This document shows, in pieces, positions 1 to 10,294 of a DNA stretch of 64,000 bases; position 1 is the stretch's first letter, and each line of letters opens with the position of its first letter. The DNA lies in assembly GCF_007830515.1 (NCBI RefSeq), contig NZ_VLKT01000007.1, positions 119,042-183,041 of the forward strand, written 5' to 3'. The notes beneath the pieces were generated by a model. It ran no database searches, was not told the DNA's origin, and saw only the letters and a program-made list of their open reading frames with translations. Made by a program: the position numbers and the translations under genes. Source of the stretch: Mesorhizobium tianshanense (GTDB lineage: Bacteria > Pseudomonadota > Alphaproteobacteria > Rhizobiales > Rhizobiaceae).

Positions 1-2
1 GT

Positions 3-77
3 GTGCAGAGCCGGGCGACTCAGCGTTCTCCCGAACTGCTGAAGACGGCCATCCTGCGGCCGGTCTTTCCGGAGTGA
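3..77 (+). CDS. C-terminal end of an unidentified protein (cut by window edge)
   Basis: An open frame enters the window and ends at TGA 75-77, reading ...SPELLKTAILRPVFPE. It lies 10 nt before the next start, so it is probably the preceding gene of the same transcription unit. Only about 24 residues are visible, too few to assign a family. It could also be chance reading of a leader sequence. Confidence 0.3.
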   Translation: MQSRATQRSPELLKTAILRPVFPE

Positions 78-87
78 CCAGATATCG

Positions 88-1242
88 ATGGAACTGACAG
101 TCACAGCCGCCCTGTTTTCGACAGCTCTGCTTCTTTCAAATCTCGCCAGCATCCTGCTCGCCTCGCTGAAGCTGAAGCGGCCAAGCAAGGTTGCGCCGCC
201 TACCGGCAAGGCGCCGCCCGTGTCGATCGTCGTACCGTCGCGCGGCGTCGAGCCGTTTACCGAAGAAACGCTTGCGCGCGCTTTTTCGCTCGACTGGCCG
301 CGTTATGAACTCATCTTCTGCGTCGCCCATGCCGACGATCCGGTGGTCGAACCGATCACCATGGCCATCGCCCGTTTTCCGGCCGTGCCGGCCCGGCTGC
401 TCGTCGGCGATGACCGCATCAGCGGCAATCCGAAACTCAACAATTGCGTCAAGGGTTGGCAAGCGGCGCGTCACAAATGGGTCGTTCTTGCCGATTCCAA
501 CGTCCTGATGCCGAGGGACTATGTTCAGCATCTGATGGCCGCATGGCGGCCGGACACCGGCCTTGTCTGCTCGGCACCGATCGGCTCGCGGCCGGACGGG
601 TTCTGGGCGGAGGTCGAATGCGCTTTCCTCAACACGCTACAGGCGCGCTGGCAATACACCGGGGAGGCACTCGGCCTCGGTTTCGCCCAGGGCAAGAGCA
701 TGTTGTGGAACAAGCCCATGCTCGACGCCAATGACGGTATCCGCGCGCTTGCCGCCGAGATTGCCGAGGATGCCGCCGCGACCAAGGTAGTCAACGGGCT
801 CGGGCTGCGCGTCAATCTCGTCGCCTCGCCCTTCGAGCAGCCGCTCGGTTTGCGCACATTTGGCGAAATCTGGTCGCGCCAGGCCCGCTGGGCACGCTTG
901 CGCCGCGTCACGTTCCCGCTGTTCTTCGCGCCCGAAATCCTGGTCGGCGCGACGCCGCCGCTGGTGCTTGCGCTGGTTGCGGCGGCCGGCGCCGGCTTTA
1001 GCCTGCCGGCAACCGCCCTTGCCGTGCTTGTGGCTGCCTATCTCCCGGAATGCGCCCTGGCCTCGGCCAAGGGCTGGCACCTGTCGCTGCGCATGATCCC
1101 GGCGATGATCGCGCGGGATGTGATGCTTCCCGCCATTTGGGCGCGAGGCTGGCTCGGCGGTGCCGTCGACTGGCGCGGCAACGCAATGACCATCCAGACC
1201 AAAACCGTCGCGGAGCTGGAAGAGACGCCGTCTGGCGCCTGA
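88..1242 (+). CDS. Ceramide glucosyltransferase-like membrane glycosyltransferase (GT21)
   Basis: This 384-residue protein has an N-terminal membrane anchor (about residues 5-28), a GT-A type catalytic core and a hydrophobic C-terminus. The core shows the order expected of GT21 ceramide glucosyltransferases: PVSIVVPSRG, the acidic motif VVLADSN, and the processive-type Q/RxxRW motif seen as RQARWARLRR. Members of this family in Agrobacterium and relatives transfer hexose or uronic acid to ceramide or diacylglycerol at the inner membrane. The acceptor here cannot be read from sequence. The gene is convergent with metZ. Confidence 0.72.
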   Translation: MELTVTAALFSTALLLSNLASILLASLKLKRPSKVAPPTGKAPPVSIVVPSRGVEPFTEETLARAFSLDWPRYELIFCVAHADDPVVEPITMAIARFPAVPARLLVGDDRISGNPKLNNCVKGWQAARHKWVVLADSNVLMPRDYVQHLMAAWRPDTGLVCSAPIGSRPDGFWAEVECAFLNTLQARWQYTGEALGLGFAQGKSMLWNKPMLDANDGIRALAAEIAEDAAATKVVNGLGLRVNLVASPFEQPLGLRTFGEIWSRQARWARLRRVTFPLFFAPEILVGATPPLVLALVAAAGAGFSLPATALAVLVAAYLPECALASAKGWHLSLRMIPAMIARDVMLPAIWARGWLGGAVDWRGNAMTIQTKTVAELEETPSGA

Positions 1243-1255
1243 AGCCGCCCTATCC

Positions 1256-2446
1256 CTATTTGGCGGCGTTCAATGCCTGCTCGATATCCGCGAGCAGGTC
1301 GTCGGTGTCCTCCAGACCGACAGACAGCCTGAGCGTGCCCGGCCCGATGCCGAGTTCGGCGCGCGCCTCATCGCTCAGATTCTTGTGCGTCGTCGTCGCC
1401 GGATGGGTGATCAGGCTCTTGGCGTCGCCGAGATTGTTGGAGATCAGCACGATATCCAGCGCGTTCTGGAAGGCGAAAGCCGCCTGCTTGCCGCCCTTGA
1501 CGTCGAGGCAGATCAGCGTCGAGCCGCCCGACATCTGCTTCTTGACGACGGCCGCCTGCGGGTGATCGGCGCGGCCGGGATAGATGACACGGGCAATCTC
1601 CGGGCGCTCGGCGAGGAAGTCCGCGATCCGGCCGGCACTTTCCGTCTGCTGGCGCACGCGCAAAGGCAGCGTTTCCAAGCCCTTCAGCAGCGTCCAGGCG
1701 TTGAACGGCGACAGGCTGGGACCGGTATGGCGGAAATAGTCGTGCAGGTTCTCGTCGATCCACTTCTTGTCCGACAGGATGATGCCGCCGAGACAGCGCC
1801 CCTGGCCGTCGATGTGCTTGGTCGCCGAATAGACGACGATGTGGGCGCCGAGTTGCAACGGCTTCTGCTGCAAAGGCGTGGCGAAGACATTGTCGACGAT
1901 CAGCCGCGCACCGATCGAATTGGCGAGCGAGGCGACGGCGGCGATATCGACGACTTCCAGCGTCGGATTGGTCGGGCTTTCCAGGAAGAACAGCTTGGTG
2001 TTTGGCCGGACTGCCCTTTCCCAATTGGCGATGTCGGTGCCGTCAACCAGCGTCGCCTCGATGCCGTATCTCGGCGCCAGCGTCTCGACCACCCAGCGGC
2101 AGGAGCCGAACAGCGCGCGCGCCGCCACGATATGGTCGCCGGCCTTGGCGCTGCACAGCAACGCCGCCGTCACCGCAGCCATGCCGGATGCCGTGGCGCG
2201 GGCATCTTCGGCGCCTTCCAGCGCGCACATCCGCTTTTCGAACATGTCGACCGTTGGATTGGCGTAGCGTGAATAGATGAAGCCTGGTTCCTCGCCCTTG
2301 AAGCGCGCTTCCGCCGCTTGCGCCGTGTCGTAGACATAGCCTTGCGTGAGATACATCGCCTCGGAGGTCTCGCCGAAGCCGGAACGCAGCGTTCCCGCAT
2401 GCACGAGTGCAGTCTGAGGCTTCCAGTTGCGCTTCATGGTCGTCAT
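1256..2446 (-). CDS. metZ: O-succinylhomoserine sulfhydrylase
   Basis: A 396-residue PLP enzyme of the Cys/Met metabolism fold type I family. It condenses O-succinylhomoserine with sulfide to give homocysteine, the direct-sulfhydrylation route to methionine used by rhizobia. The signature SATKHIDGQGR carries the PLP-binding lysine, and YSRYANPT and ESPTNPTLE are typical of MetZ. The leader holds a SAM-II riboswitch (2531-2592) followed by a terminator (2488-2512), which strongly supports a methionine role over a generic cystathionine lyase. The start at 2446 is preceded by a weak AAGG; an ATG three codons later is possible. Confidence 0.88.
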   Translation of the reverse strand: MTTMKRNWKPQTALVHAGTLRSGFGETSEAMYLTQGYVYDTAQAAEARFKGEEPGFIYSRYANPTVDMFEKRMCALEGAEDARATASGMAAVTAALLCSAKAGDHIVAARALFGSCRWVVETLAPRYGIEATLVDGTDIANWERAVRPNTKLFFLESPTNPTLEVVDIAAVASLANSIGARLIVDNVFATPLQQKPLQLGAHIVVYSATKHIDGQGRCLGGIILSDKKWIDENLHDYFRHTGPSLSPFNAWTLLKGLETLPLRVRQQTESAGRIADFLAERPEIARVIYPGRADHPQAAVVKKQMSGGSTLICLDVKGGKQAAFAFQNALDIVLISNNLGDAKSLITHPATTTHKNLSDEARAELGIGPGTLRLSVGLEDTDDLLADIEQALNAAK

Positions 2447-2487
2447 CGCCTTGTTCCAAACACCAAAAGTGGCCCAAACACAAAAAA

Positions 2488-2512
2488 ACCGGTCGCGAAA
2501 GTCGCAACCGGT
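2488..2512 (-). terminator. Intrinsic terminator in the metZ leader (riboswitch expression platform)
   Basis: On the minus strand ACCGGTTGC pairs with GCGACCGGT (9 bp, one G-U) around a 7-nt loop and is followed by seven Ts. It lies between the SAM-II aptamer and metZ, so premature termination is the likely mode of control. Confidence 0.7.
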
Positions 2513-2530
2513 CCATACGGCCCTTCGGCC

Positions 2531-2592
2531 CGACGGTCCTTTAGCGACTTGTTTAACGTGGCTGCAAGCCGACCGGCCAAATCACCACGGGA
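2531..2592 (-). promoter_or_regulatory. SAM-II (SAM-alpha) riboswitch aptamer upstream of metZ
   Basis: The minus strand reads CGTGGTGATTTGGCCGG...GGCTTGCAGCCACG TTAAACAAG...GCTAAAGGACCG. This matches the conserved SAM-II core: P1 CGTGG/CCACG (2585-2589 pairs with the CCACG before TTAAA), the invariant TTGCA-GCCACGTTAAA segment and the downstream GCTAAAGG that forms the pseudoknot with the GATTTGG loop. SAM-II aptamers occur upstream of metA and metZ/metX in alphaproteobacteria. It is about 85 nt upstream of the metZ start and followed by a terminator. Confidence 0.85.
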
Positions 2593-2719
2593 TAATGACC
2601 CTTTAGACCTGCTCCGCGCTTGCGTCAATTGCCGGCATGATTAAGAGGTTTGTACCAAGCTTTGCGGCAGAACCCTGCGACAAGCAGGACCTCGCCCGGC
2701 CTTCGAGCGGAGCCAGACT

Positions 2720-3814
2720 TTGCGGCAGACAGGCATTCTCCCCGATCAGGATATTTCCGCGCTGTTCCAGTCGGGCGCGCTGAAGTCGCCGCGCGCGCTC
2801 GATGCCGACCAGATCCAGCCGGCCAGCCTCGACCTCAGGCTTGGCGACAGGGCTTGGCGGGTGCGCGCCTCCTTCCTGCCCGGCCCGAACCACAGGGTTG
2901 CTGAAAAGCTCGACCGGCTGAAGCTGCACGAAATCAATCTCGCCGACGGTGCGGTGCTGGAGACGGGTTGCGTCTATATCGTGCCGCTGCTCGAGAGCCT
3001 GGCGCTTCCGGCAAACATTTCGGCCTCGGCCAATCCGAAGAGCTCGACCGGACGGCTCGACATCTTCACCCGCGTGATGACCGACCGCGGCCACGAGTTC
3101 GACAAGATCGCTGCCGGCTACAACGGCCCGCTCTATCTGGAAGTCAGTCCGCGCACCTTTCCGATCGTCGTCCGCGCCGGCTCGCGGCTGTCGCAGATCA
3201 GGTTCCGCACCGGCAATGCGCTTTTGTCCGAGAGCGAGCTGCACGAATTGCACCGCGCCGAGACGCTCGTCGCCACCGAGCCGCCCAACATTTCCGGCGG
3301 CGGAATCGCGCTGTCGATCGATCTCGATGGCGACAAGGACGGCCTGGTCGGCTACCGCGGCAAGCATCACACCGGTCTGGTCGATGTCGACAAGCGCGCC
3401 GCACAGGATGTCGTCGATTTCTGGGAGCCGCTCTACAAGAGCGGCGCCGGTGAATTGGTGCTCGATCCCGACGAATTCTATATCCTCGTCAGCCAGGAGG
3501 CGGTGCACGTGCCGCCGCTCTACGCCGCCGAGATGACGCCCTTCGATCCATTGGTCGGCGAATTCCGTGTCCATTATGCCGGTTTCTTCGATCCGGGCTT
3601 TGGCCATTCGGCGACCGGCGGTACCGGCAGCAGGGCGGTGCTCGAAGTGCGCAGCCACGAAGTGCCGTTCATCCTCGACCACGGCCAGATCGTCGGGCGG
3701 CTGGTCTACGAGCATATGCTGAAGCGGCCGCAGGCACTCTACGGCACCGATCTCGGCTCGAACTATCAGGCACAGGGCCTGAAACTGTCCAAGCATTTCC
3801 GCGCCGCGCGCTGA
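2720..3814 (+). CDS. dcd: 2'-deoxycytidine 5'-triphosphate deaminase, long rhizobial form
   Basis: A 364-residue member of the Dcd/dUTPase superfamily, which deaminates dCTP to dUTP for thymidylate supply. QPASLDLRLGD is the N-terminal Dcd motif and NPKSSTGRLDIFTRV is the nucleotide-binding motif equivalent to Dcd motif 3. The protein is about twice the length of E. coli Dcd; the C-terminal half again looks dUTPase-like, matching the double-domain form common in Rhizobiales. The start is a TTG giving MRQTGILPDQDI; no in-frame ATG is better placed. Confidence 0.82.
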   Translation: MRQTGILPDQDISALFQSGALKSPRALDADQIQPASLDLRLGDRAWRVRASFLPGPNHRVAEKLDRLKLHEINLADGAVLETGCVYIVPLLESLALPANISASANPKSSTGRLDIFTRVMTDRGHEFDKIAAGYNGPLYLEVSPRTFPIVVRAGSRLSQIRFRTGNALLSESELHELHRAETLVATEPPNISGGGIALSIDLDGDKDGLVGYRGKHHTGLVDVDKRAAQDVVDFWEPLYKSGAGELVLDPDEFYILVSQEAVHVPPLYAAEMTPFDPLVGEFRVHYAGFFDPGFGHSATGGTGSRAVLEVRSHEVPFILDHGQIVGRLVYEHMLKRPQALYGTDLGSNYQAQGLKLSKHFRAAR

Positions 3815-3905
3815 TCGCTCATCACAATCAGACCGTGCTTGCCTGACCTTGCGGGTCGTGCTTGGCTGTGCTCAGCCGTCAAGGTGACTGGAAAAGGGAA
3901 CAAAA

Positions 3906-4679
3906 ATGCAGATTTCAAGATGGATCGCATCAGCAGCAACAGCTGCCATGCTGGTGATATCGGCCGGGTCCTTGTCGGCGCAAGCACAGGAAAAATTGAA
4001 GATCGGCACCGAAGGCGCCTATCCGCCATTCAACACCATGACCGCGGATGGCAAGCTTGTCGGCTTCGATATCGACATCGCCGAGGCGCTTTGCGCTCAG
4101 ATGAAGGTCGAATGCGAACTTGTCACGCAGGACTGGGACGGCATGATTCCGGCGCTTCAGGCCAGAAAGTTCGACGCCATCGTCGCCTCCATGAGCATCA
4201 CCGAGGAGCGCAAGAAGCAGGTCTCCTTCACCAACAAATACTATACGACGCCGCTTTCGCTGGTGGCCCTGAAGGACACCGATATTGCCTCGACCGAACC
4301 CGCCGCACTCGCCGGCAAGATAGTTGGCGCCCAGGCTTCGACCACCCAGGCCGACTTTGCCCAGGACGTCTACGGCAAGGCCGGCGCGGAGGCGAAACTC
4401 TATCCGACCCAGGAAGAGGCGGTCGCTGATCTGATGAACGGCCGCCTCGATGCCGTCCTTTCGGACAAGTTCGTGCTGATGGATTGGATGAAGAAGTCGA
4501 GCGACGGCTGCTGCAAGATGGTCGGTGACGTCAAGGGCACCGAGACAGAAGCCGGCATCGCCGTGCGCCAGGAAGACAATGCGCTCCGCGAAAAGCTCAA
4601 CGCCGCCATCGATGCGATCGTCGCCGACGGCACCTACAAGAAGATCCAGGCCAAGTATTTCGACTTCGATATCTATTGA
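3906..4679 (+). CDS. ABC transporter periplasmic binding protein, polar amino acid type (family 3)
   Basis: A 257-residue protein with a Sec signal peptide ending near SLSAQA-QE, then the family-3 solute-binding fold. KIGTEGAYPPFN, GFDIDIAEAL, MIPALQARKFDAIVASMSIT and FTNKYY are typical of HisJ/ArgT-type lysine/arginine/ornithine binders. It delivers a basic or polar amino acid to an inner-membrane permease. No permease or ATPase gene follows: the next gene converges after a hairpin. It is therefore an orphan binding protein here. AAAGGGAACAAAA precedes the ATG. Confidence 0.8.
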   Translation: MQISRWIASAATAAMLVISAGSLSAQAQEKLKIGTEGAYPPFNTMTADGKLVGFDIDIAEALCAQMKVECELVTQDWDGMIPALQARKFDAIVASMSITEERKKQVSFTNKYYTTPLSLVALKDTDIASTEPAALAGKIVGAQASTTQADFAQDVYGKAGAEAKLYPTQEEAVADLMNGRLDAVLSDKFVLMDWMKKSSDGCCKMVGDVKGTETEAGIAVRQEDNALREKLNAAIDAIVADGTYKKIQAKYFDFDIY

Positions 4680-4692
4680 GGTCTAAGCTGCC

Positions 4693-4716
4693 GATCTCCC
4701 CACAAGGGGGGAGATC
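4693..4716. terminator. Perfect inverted repeat between convergent genes
   Basis: GATCTCCCC and GGGGAGATC form a 9-bp perfect stem with a 6-nt loop between the stops of the binding-protein gene and gguC. There is no clear T tract, so it is a likely transcription barrier for both genes rather than a classical terminator. Confidence 0.45.
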
Positions 4717-4732
4717 GAGCTGTCATAACCGC

Positions 4733-5725
4733 TCAAAGCGCCTTCACCACCACCTTCACCGGCTGCTCGATTTCGAGCGGGTTGCGCAGCGGCAGGCCGA
4801 AATCCTTGGCCTCGATCTCGAAAACGTCGCCGGCCTCCGTCCTGATGCCGTCGGCGAACGACAGCGTCGCCGTGCCGAACATATGCACATGCACGTCGCC
4901 CGGCTGGCGGAAGGCCGAATATTTGAAGTGGTGATGTTCGAGATTGGCGATGGTGTGCGACATGTTCGCTTCGCCCGACAGGAACGGCTTTTCCCACAGC
5001 AGCGTGCCGTCGCGGATGATGCGCGAGGAACCCCTGACGTCGGACGGCAGGTCGCCGATCAGGATCTCCGGTCCGAATGAGGCGTTGCGCAGCTTGGAAT
5101 GCGCGAGGAAAAGATAGTTCACGCGCTCGGTGACGTGGTCGGAAAACTCGTTTGACAGCGTGAAGCCGACGCGGAACGGGGCGCCGTCGTCGCCGATGAC
5201 ATAGATGCCGGCGATTTCCGGCTCCTCGCCGGCATCCTGGGCGAAGGCGGGCGACAGCAGCGCCGCACCGGGCGCCACCGCCATGGTGCCGTTGCCCTTG
5301 TAGAACCATTCCGGCTGCACGCCCGTCTGGCCCTTGGCCGGCTTGCCGCCCTCCAGCCCCATGCGGAACATCCTCATGGAATCGGTGAGCTGCTCTTCGC
5401 CGTCGGTGTCGAGCTTCTTGTGCATGGAATCGCGGGTCGCGGCGGAGCCGAGATGCGTCAGCCCGGTGCCGGTGAGGTGGAGATGCGCCGGGTCCGGATG
5501 GTTGATCGGCGACAAGAGCCGCCCCTTCTTGTAGGCGGCATCGAGATCGACCGCTTCACCGAACCCCTTGCGCTCGATGAGGGCGGCGAGCCCGGTACCG
5601 GTGCGCGCGGCCTCCATCGCCAGCGAATAGACGCTTCGGGCGCCGTTGATGATCCGGGTCTTGCCGCCGTTGCGGGCGACGACGCGGATGGTCTCCGCGT
5701 CGTCGAGGATCTGGGAAATCAGCAT
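4733..5725 (-). CDS. gguC: GguC family protein (AraD1-type, fumarylacetoacetate hydrolase superfamily)
   Basis: A 330-residue protein starting MLISQILDD at 5725, behind GAGAGGG at good spacing; an upstream in-frame start lacks a ribosome site. It resembles GguC of Agrobacterium, encoded next to chvE-gguAB. The family belongs to the FAH-like fold whose members hydrolyse or dehydrate 2-keto sugar-acid intermediates. The exact reaction is not established from sequence. It lies 266 bp downstream of gguB on the same strand, so it may share the sugar operon or have its own promoter. Confidence 0.75.
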   Translation of the reverse strand: MLISQILDDAETIRVVARNGGKTRIINGARSVYSLAMEAARTGTGLAALIERKGFGEAVDLDAAYKKGRLLSPINHPDPAHLHLTGTGLTHLGSAATRDSMHKKLDTDGEEQLTDSMRMFRMGLEGGKPAKGQTGVQPEWFYKGNGTMAVAPGAALLSPAFAQDAGEEPEIAGIYVIGDDGAPFRVGFTLSNEFSDHVTERVNYLFLAHSKLRNASFGPEILIGDLPSDVRGSSRIIRDGTLLWEKPFLSGEANMSHTIANLEHHHFKYSAFRQPGDVHVHMFGTATLSFADGIRTEAGDVFEIEAKDFGLPLRNPLEIEQPVKVVVKAL

Positions 5726-5953
5726 GATGTACCCTCTCTCAATTGCCTTGGCCTGGCTACCGGTCGGCAAGCCCTGCCTCGCGCAGCGCGGACGGTATCC
5801 GCGCCACGGGTGAAATTCTTCGTTCGGATTGCGCTCGCGAGCCTGGTCCTTCAGGGACTTCTTTGCGCCGTTCTGCCGCGCCGCGATGTGACCCGTTTGT
5901 CTTCCTAAAGCGTGCCGCGTTTGAAGAGAGGCGCGCTTTGCCCATTGCTTTTA

Positions 5954-5973
5954 TGCATGTTGGGCGACATGCA
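5954..5973. repeat. Short palindrome in the gguB-gguC spacer
   Basis: TGCATGT and ACATGCA flank TGGGCG. The surrounding stretch, with many GCGC and TTTATGCATG words, resembles a decayed dispersed rhizobial intergenic repeat. Otherwise the 266-bp spacer holds nothing recognisable. Confidence 0.3.
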
Positions 5974-5991
5974 TTCGTTTCCTCGCTCGGC

Positions 5992-7280
5992 TCAACCCTT
6001 GTTCTTGTTGTAGACGTCGAAGACCACGGCGCCGAGCAGCACCAGGCCTTTCACAACCTGCTGCCAGTCAACATTGACACCCATGATCGACATGCCGTTG
6101 TTCATGACGCCCATGATGAAACCGCCGACCACCGCGCCGATGACTTGTCCGACGCCGCCCATCGCCGAAGCGCCACCGATGAACACGGCGGCAATGACGT
6201 CGAGCTCGCTGCCGAGGCCCGCCGCCGGCACCGCCTGGCCCAGACGCGCCGCGATGATCAGTCCGCCAAGCGCCGACAGCACGCCCATATTGATGAATAC
6301 CATCAGCGTCAGTCGCTCGGTCTTGATGCCCGACAGCTGTGCCGCCTTGGCATTGCCGCCCATCGCGTAGATACGTCGGCCGATCGTCATGCGTTTGGTA
6401 GCGAAGACGAACAGGGCGATCAGCACGCCCATCACCATGAGGACGATTGGCAGGCCTCTGTAGGTGGCGAACTGGTACACCAGGAACAGCGCCAGTACGC
6501 TGATCACCAAGGTCTTGACGACGAACAGCGAGAAGGGTTCGGCTTCGTAGCCATGCCGTTCGCGGGTGCGCCGTGCCCTCAGCCCGAAATAGGCGTAGGC
6601 GAGCACGGCGACGAGGCCGATCAAGAGCGTCGTAATGTGCAGCGTCAGGCCGCTGCCGACTATGGTCTTGCCAGCCGCGTTCACGGTCGGCGGTATCAGC
6701 GTCAACGGGCCGATCACGTCCGGGATGAAGCCGGAGCTGAGCGCCTTGAAGCCGACTGGAAGTGGCCCCACGGAAGATCCGCCACCCAGCAGTGCCTGGC
6801 AGATGCCACGGAAGATCAGCATGCCCGCCAGCGTGACGATGAAGCTCGGTATTCGGTGATAGGCAATCCAGTAGCCTTGAGCGGCGCCGATCGCGCCACC
6901 CACGATCAGGCAGATGATCGACACCACCAGCGGATTGCTCAAGGGGCCGAGCGGCCAGATGACCATCATCATCGCCGCCAGCGCGCCGATGAAGCCGGCG
7001 ACGGAGCCGACGCTGAGATCGATATGGCCGGAGACGATCACCAGCAGCATGCCCAGCGCCATAACGATGATGAAGCTGTTCTGCTGCACCAGATTGCTCA
7101 GGTTCACCGGCTTGAACAGCGTTCCGGATGTCGTGAACTGGAAGAACACCATGATGGCGATCAGCGCCAGGATCAGGCCGTATTCGCGCAGATTGGTGAC
7201 CAGCGCCGAGACGGCAACGCGAGGTGTCTGTTGTAGGTCCTGGGCGACACCGCTCTGCGGCCCGGGAGCGCTCTCGGTAC

Positions 7281-7284
<4 letters not shown>
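5992..7284 (-). CDS. gguB: Multiple-sugar ABC transporter permease
   Basis: A 430-residue polytopic protein of the RbsC/XylH/MmsB permease family. The signature [16 protein letters not shown] and the downstream [12 protein letters not shown] and [10 protein letters not shown] are typical of carbohydrate-uptake-2 permeases. With GguA and ChvE it should import several monosaccharides such as galactose, arabinose and xylose, as in Agrobacterium. The start overlaps the gguA stop in an ATGA, indicating translational coupling. Confidence 0.88.
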
Positions 7285-8816
<1,532 letters not shown>

Positions 8817-8870
8817 CGGGAACACCACTCCTCCGAGGTCCGGAAACAATACCGGGCTCGCTCGCTAACG

Positions 8871-8899
8871 AAAAGGGGTCCTGCGTTGCGCAGGACCCC
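8871..8899 (-). terminator. Strong hairpin between chvE and gguA
   Basis: On the minus strand GGGGTCCTGCG pairs perfectly with CGCAGGACCCC (11 bp, 3-nt loop) and is followed by TTTT. It sits between the binding-protein gene and the ATPase gene, the usual place for a stabilising or attenuating stem that leaves the binding protein in excess over the membrane components. Confidence 0.7.
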
Positions 8900-8916
8900 G
8901 GGCTTTGCAACTGCGG

Positions 8917-9981
8917 TTACTTCAACTCGTCGGCCTTGATATAGCCGGAGTCGACCACCAGGGCCTGGTAGTTCGACTTGTCGACATCATGCGGCGTCAG
9001 CAGGATCGAGGGAACGACCTTGACGTCGTTGTTGTAGGTCGTAGTGTCGAGGCCTTCCGGCTTGCCGCCCGAGAGCACCTTGTCGACGAGTTCGACCGTC
9101 GCCTTGGCGAGTTCGCGGGTGTCTTTGAACACGGTCGAGTACTGCTCGCCGGCGATGATCGCCTTGACCGAAGCGGTCTCGGCGTCCTGGCCGGTGACGA
9201 TAGGCCATGGCTGATCGGCCGTGCCGTAACCGACGGCGCGCAACGAGGCGATGATACCGCGCGAGAGGCCGTCATACGGCGAGAGCACGCCATCGACGCG
9301 GCTGCCATCCGAATAGTTGGCGGAGAGCAGATTGTCCATGCGGGCCTGCGCCGTTGCCGCTAGCCAGCGCAGCGTGCCGACCTTGTCCATGCCCATCTGG
9401 CCGGACTTCACGACGAGGGTCTTGTCGTCGATCAGCGGCTGGAGAACCGACATGGCGCCGTCGTAGAAGAAGAAGGCGTTGTTGTCGTCCGGCGAACCGC
9501 CGAACAGCTCGATGTTGAACGGACCCTTGTTCTCCGGATAGCCGAGGCCCTTGAGCAGCGACTTGGCCTGGATGACGCCGACGCCGAAATTGTCGAAGGT
9601 GGTGTAGTAGTCGACGTTCCCGGTCTTCTTGATCAGGCGGTCATAGGCGACGACGACGACGCCGGCATCAGCCGCCTTCTGCAGCGCGTCCGACATCGTG
9701 GTGCCGTCGATCGAGGCGATGACCAGCGCCTTCGGGCCCTTGGTGATTTCGTTTTCGAGCTGGCTGAGCTGGTTCGGGATGTCGTCCTGCGCATATTGCA
9801 GGTCGACGGTGTAGCCCAGAGCCTCGAGCTGGGACTTGACGGCGTCGCCGTCGTTGATCCAGCGCTGCGAGGTCTTGGTGGGCATCAGCACGCCGACGAG
9901 GCCTTCGCCTGCCTGCGCCGGGACCGTCATGGCCGCGATGCCAAGAGCCGCGACGGCGGCCAGTGTCTTGATGATCTTCAC
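8917..9981 (-). CDS. chvE: Multiple sugar-binding periplasmic protein ChvE
   Basis: A 354-residue protein with a signal peptide ([18 protein letters not shown]...AQA) and the periplasmic-binding fold type 1. [37 protein letters not shown] and YDRLI match ChvE of Agrobacterium, which binds several aldoses and, in that genus, also signals to VirA. The GTG at 9981 is preferred over an upstream start because GGGAGAATAAT directly precedes it and the signal peptide then begins correctly. It is the first gene of chvE-gguAB and is divergent from gbpR. Confidence 0.9.
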   Translation of the reverse strand: MKIIKTLAAVAALGIAAMTVPAQAGEGLVGVLMPTKTSQRWINDGDAVKSQLEALGYTVDLQYAQDDIPNQLSQLENEITKGPKALVIASIDGTTMSDALQKAADAGVVVVAYDRLIKKTGNVDYYTTFDNFGVGVIQAKSLLKGLGYPENKGPFNIELFGGSPDDNNAFFFYDGAMSVLQPLIDDKTLVVKSGQMGMDKVGTLRWLAATAQARMDNLLSANYSDGSRVDGVLSPYDGLSRGIIASLRAVGYGTADQPWPIVTGQDAETASVKAIIAGEQYSTVFKDTRELAKATVELVDKVLSGGKPEGLDTTTYNNDVKVVPSILLTPHDVDKSNYQALVVDSGYIKADELK

Positions 9982-10294
9982 ATTATTCTCCCTGGTTGAT
10001 GGACGCGCACCCTGGGTTTCGTGGGCCGCGCGATCGTGCAGGAGCGTCAAAACGCACCGCTGCCGTCATATCGATCTCCGGTATCCTCCCAATCGGCCCT
10101 GAGACTCTGGTTCCGATCGATGCGATTTTTTCGCTGGCGACGGTCAAGCTTCAGGACGCGCAAAGGGTGTGGTCCTTTGCCATAACTGTCAAATGCGATC
10201 TTTGATGGTTGCTATATCGAAACTGATATGTACTAGGGCGGATGGAACTTGGCCGGATTGCGGCCGACCATGCGCGGGGAGCAAACGAAGACCC
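9982..10294. other. Divergent promoter region chvE / gbpR
   Basis: A 313-bp gene-free stretch. It must hold both promoters. The clearest element is a small palindrome at 10214-10229; a second ATATCGAT lies near 10067. No convincing -35/-10 pair could be fixed by eye. Confidence 0.5.
10214..10229. promoter_or_regulatory. Candidate GbpR operator
   Basis: ATATC-N6-GATAT, an interrupted dyad of the size bound by LysR-type regulators, lies between divergent chvE and gbpR. Assignment to GbpR is inference from position. Confidence 0.35.

Noticed and set aside
5743..7236. Long plus-strand open frame antisense to gguB
   Set aside because: Its composition (Asp/His/Arg/Gln-rich, no motifs) is that of a shadow of a GC-rich gene; gguB on the other strand has clear permease signatures.
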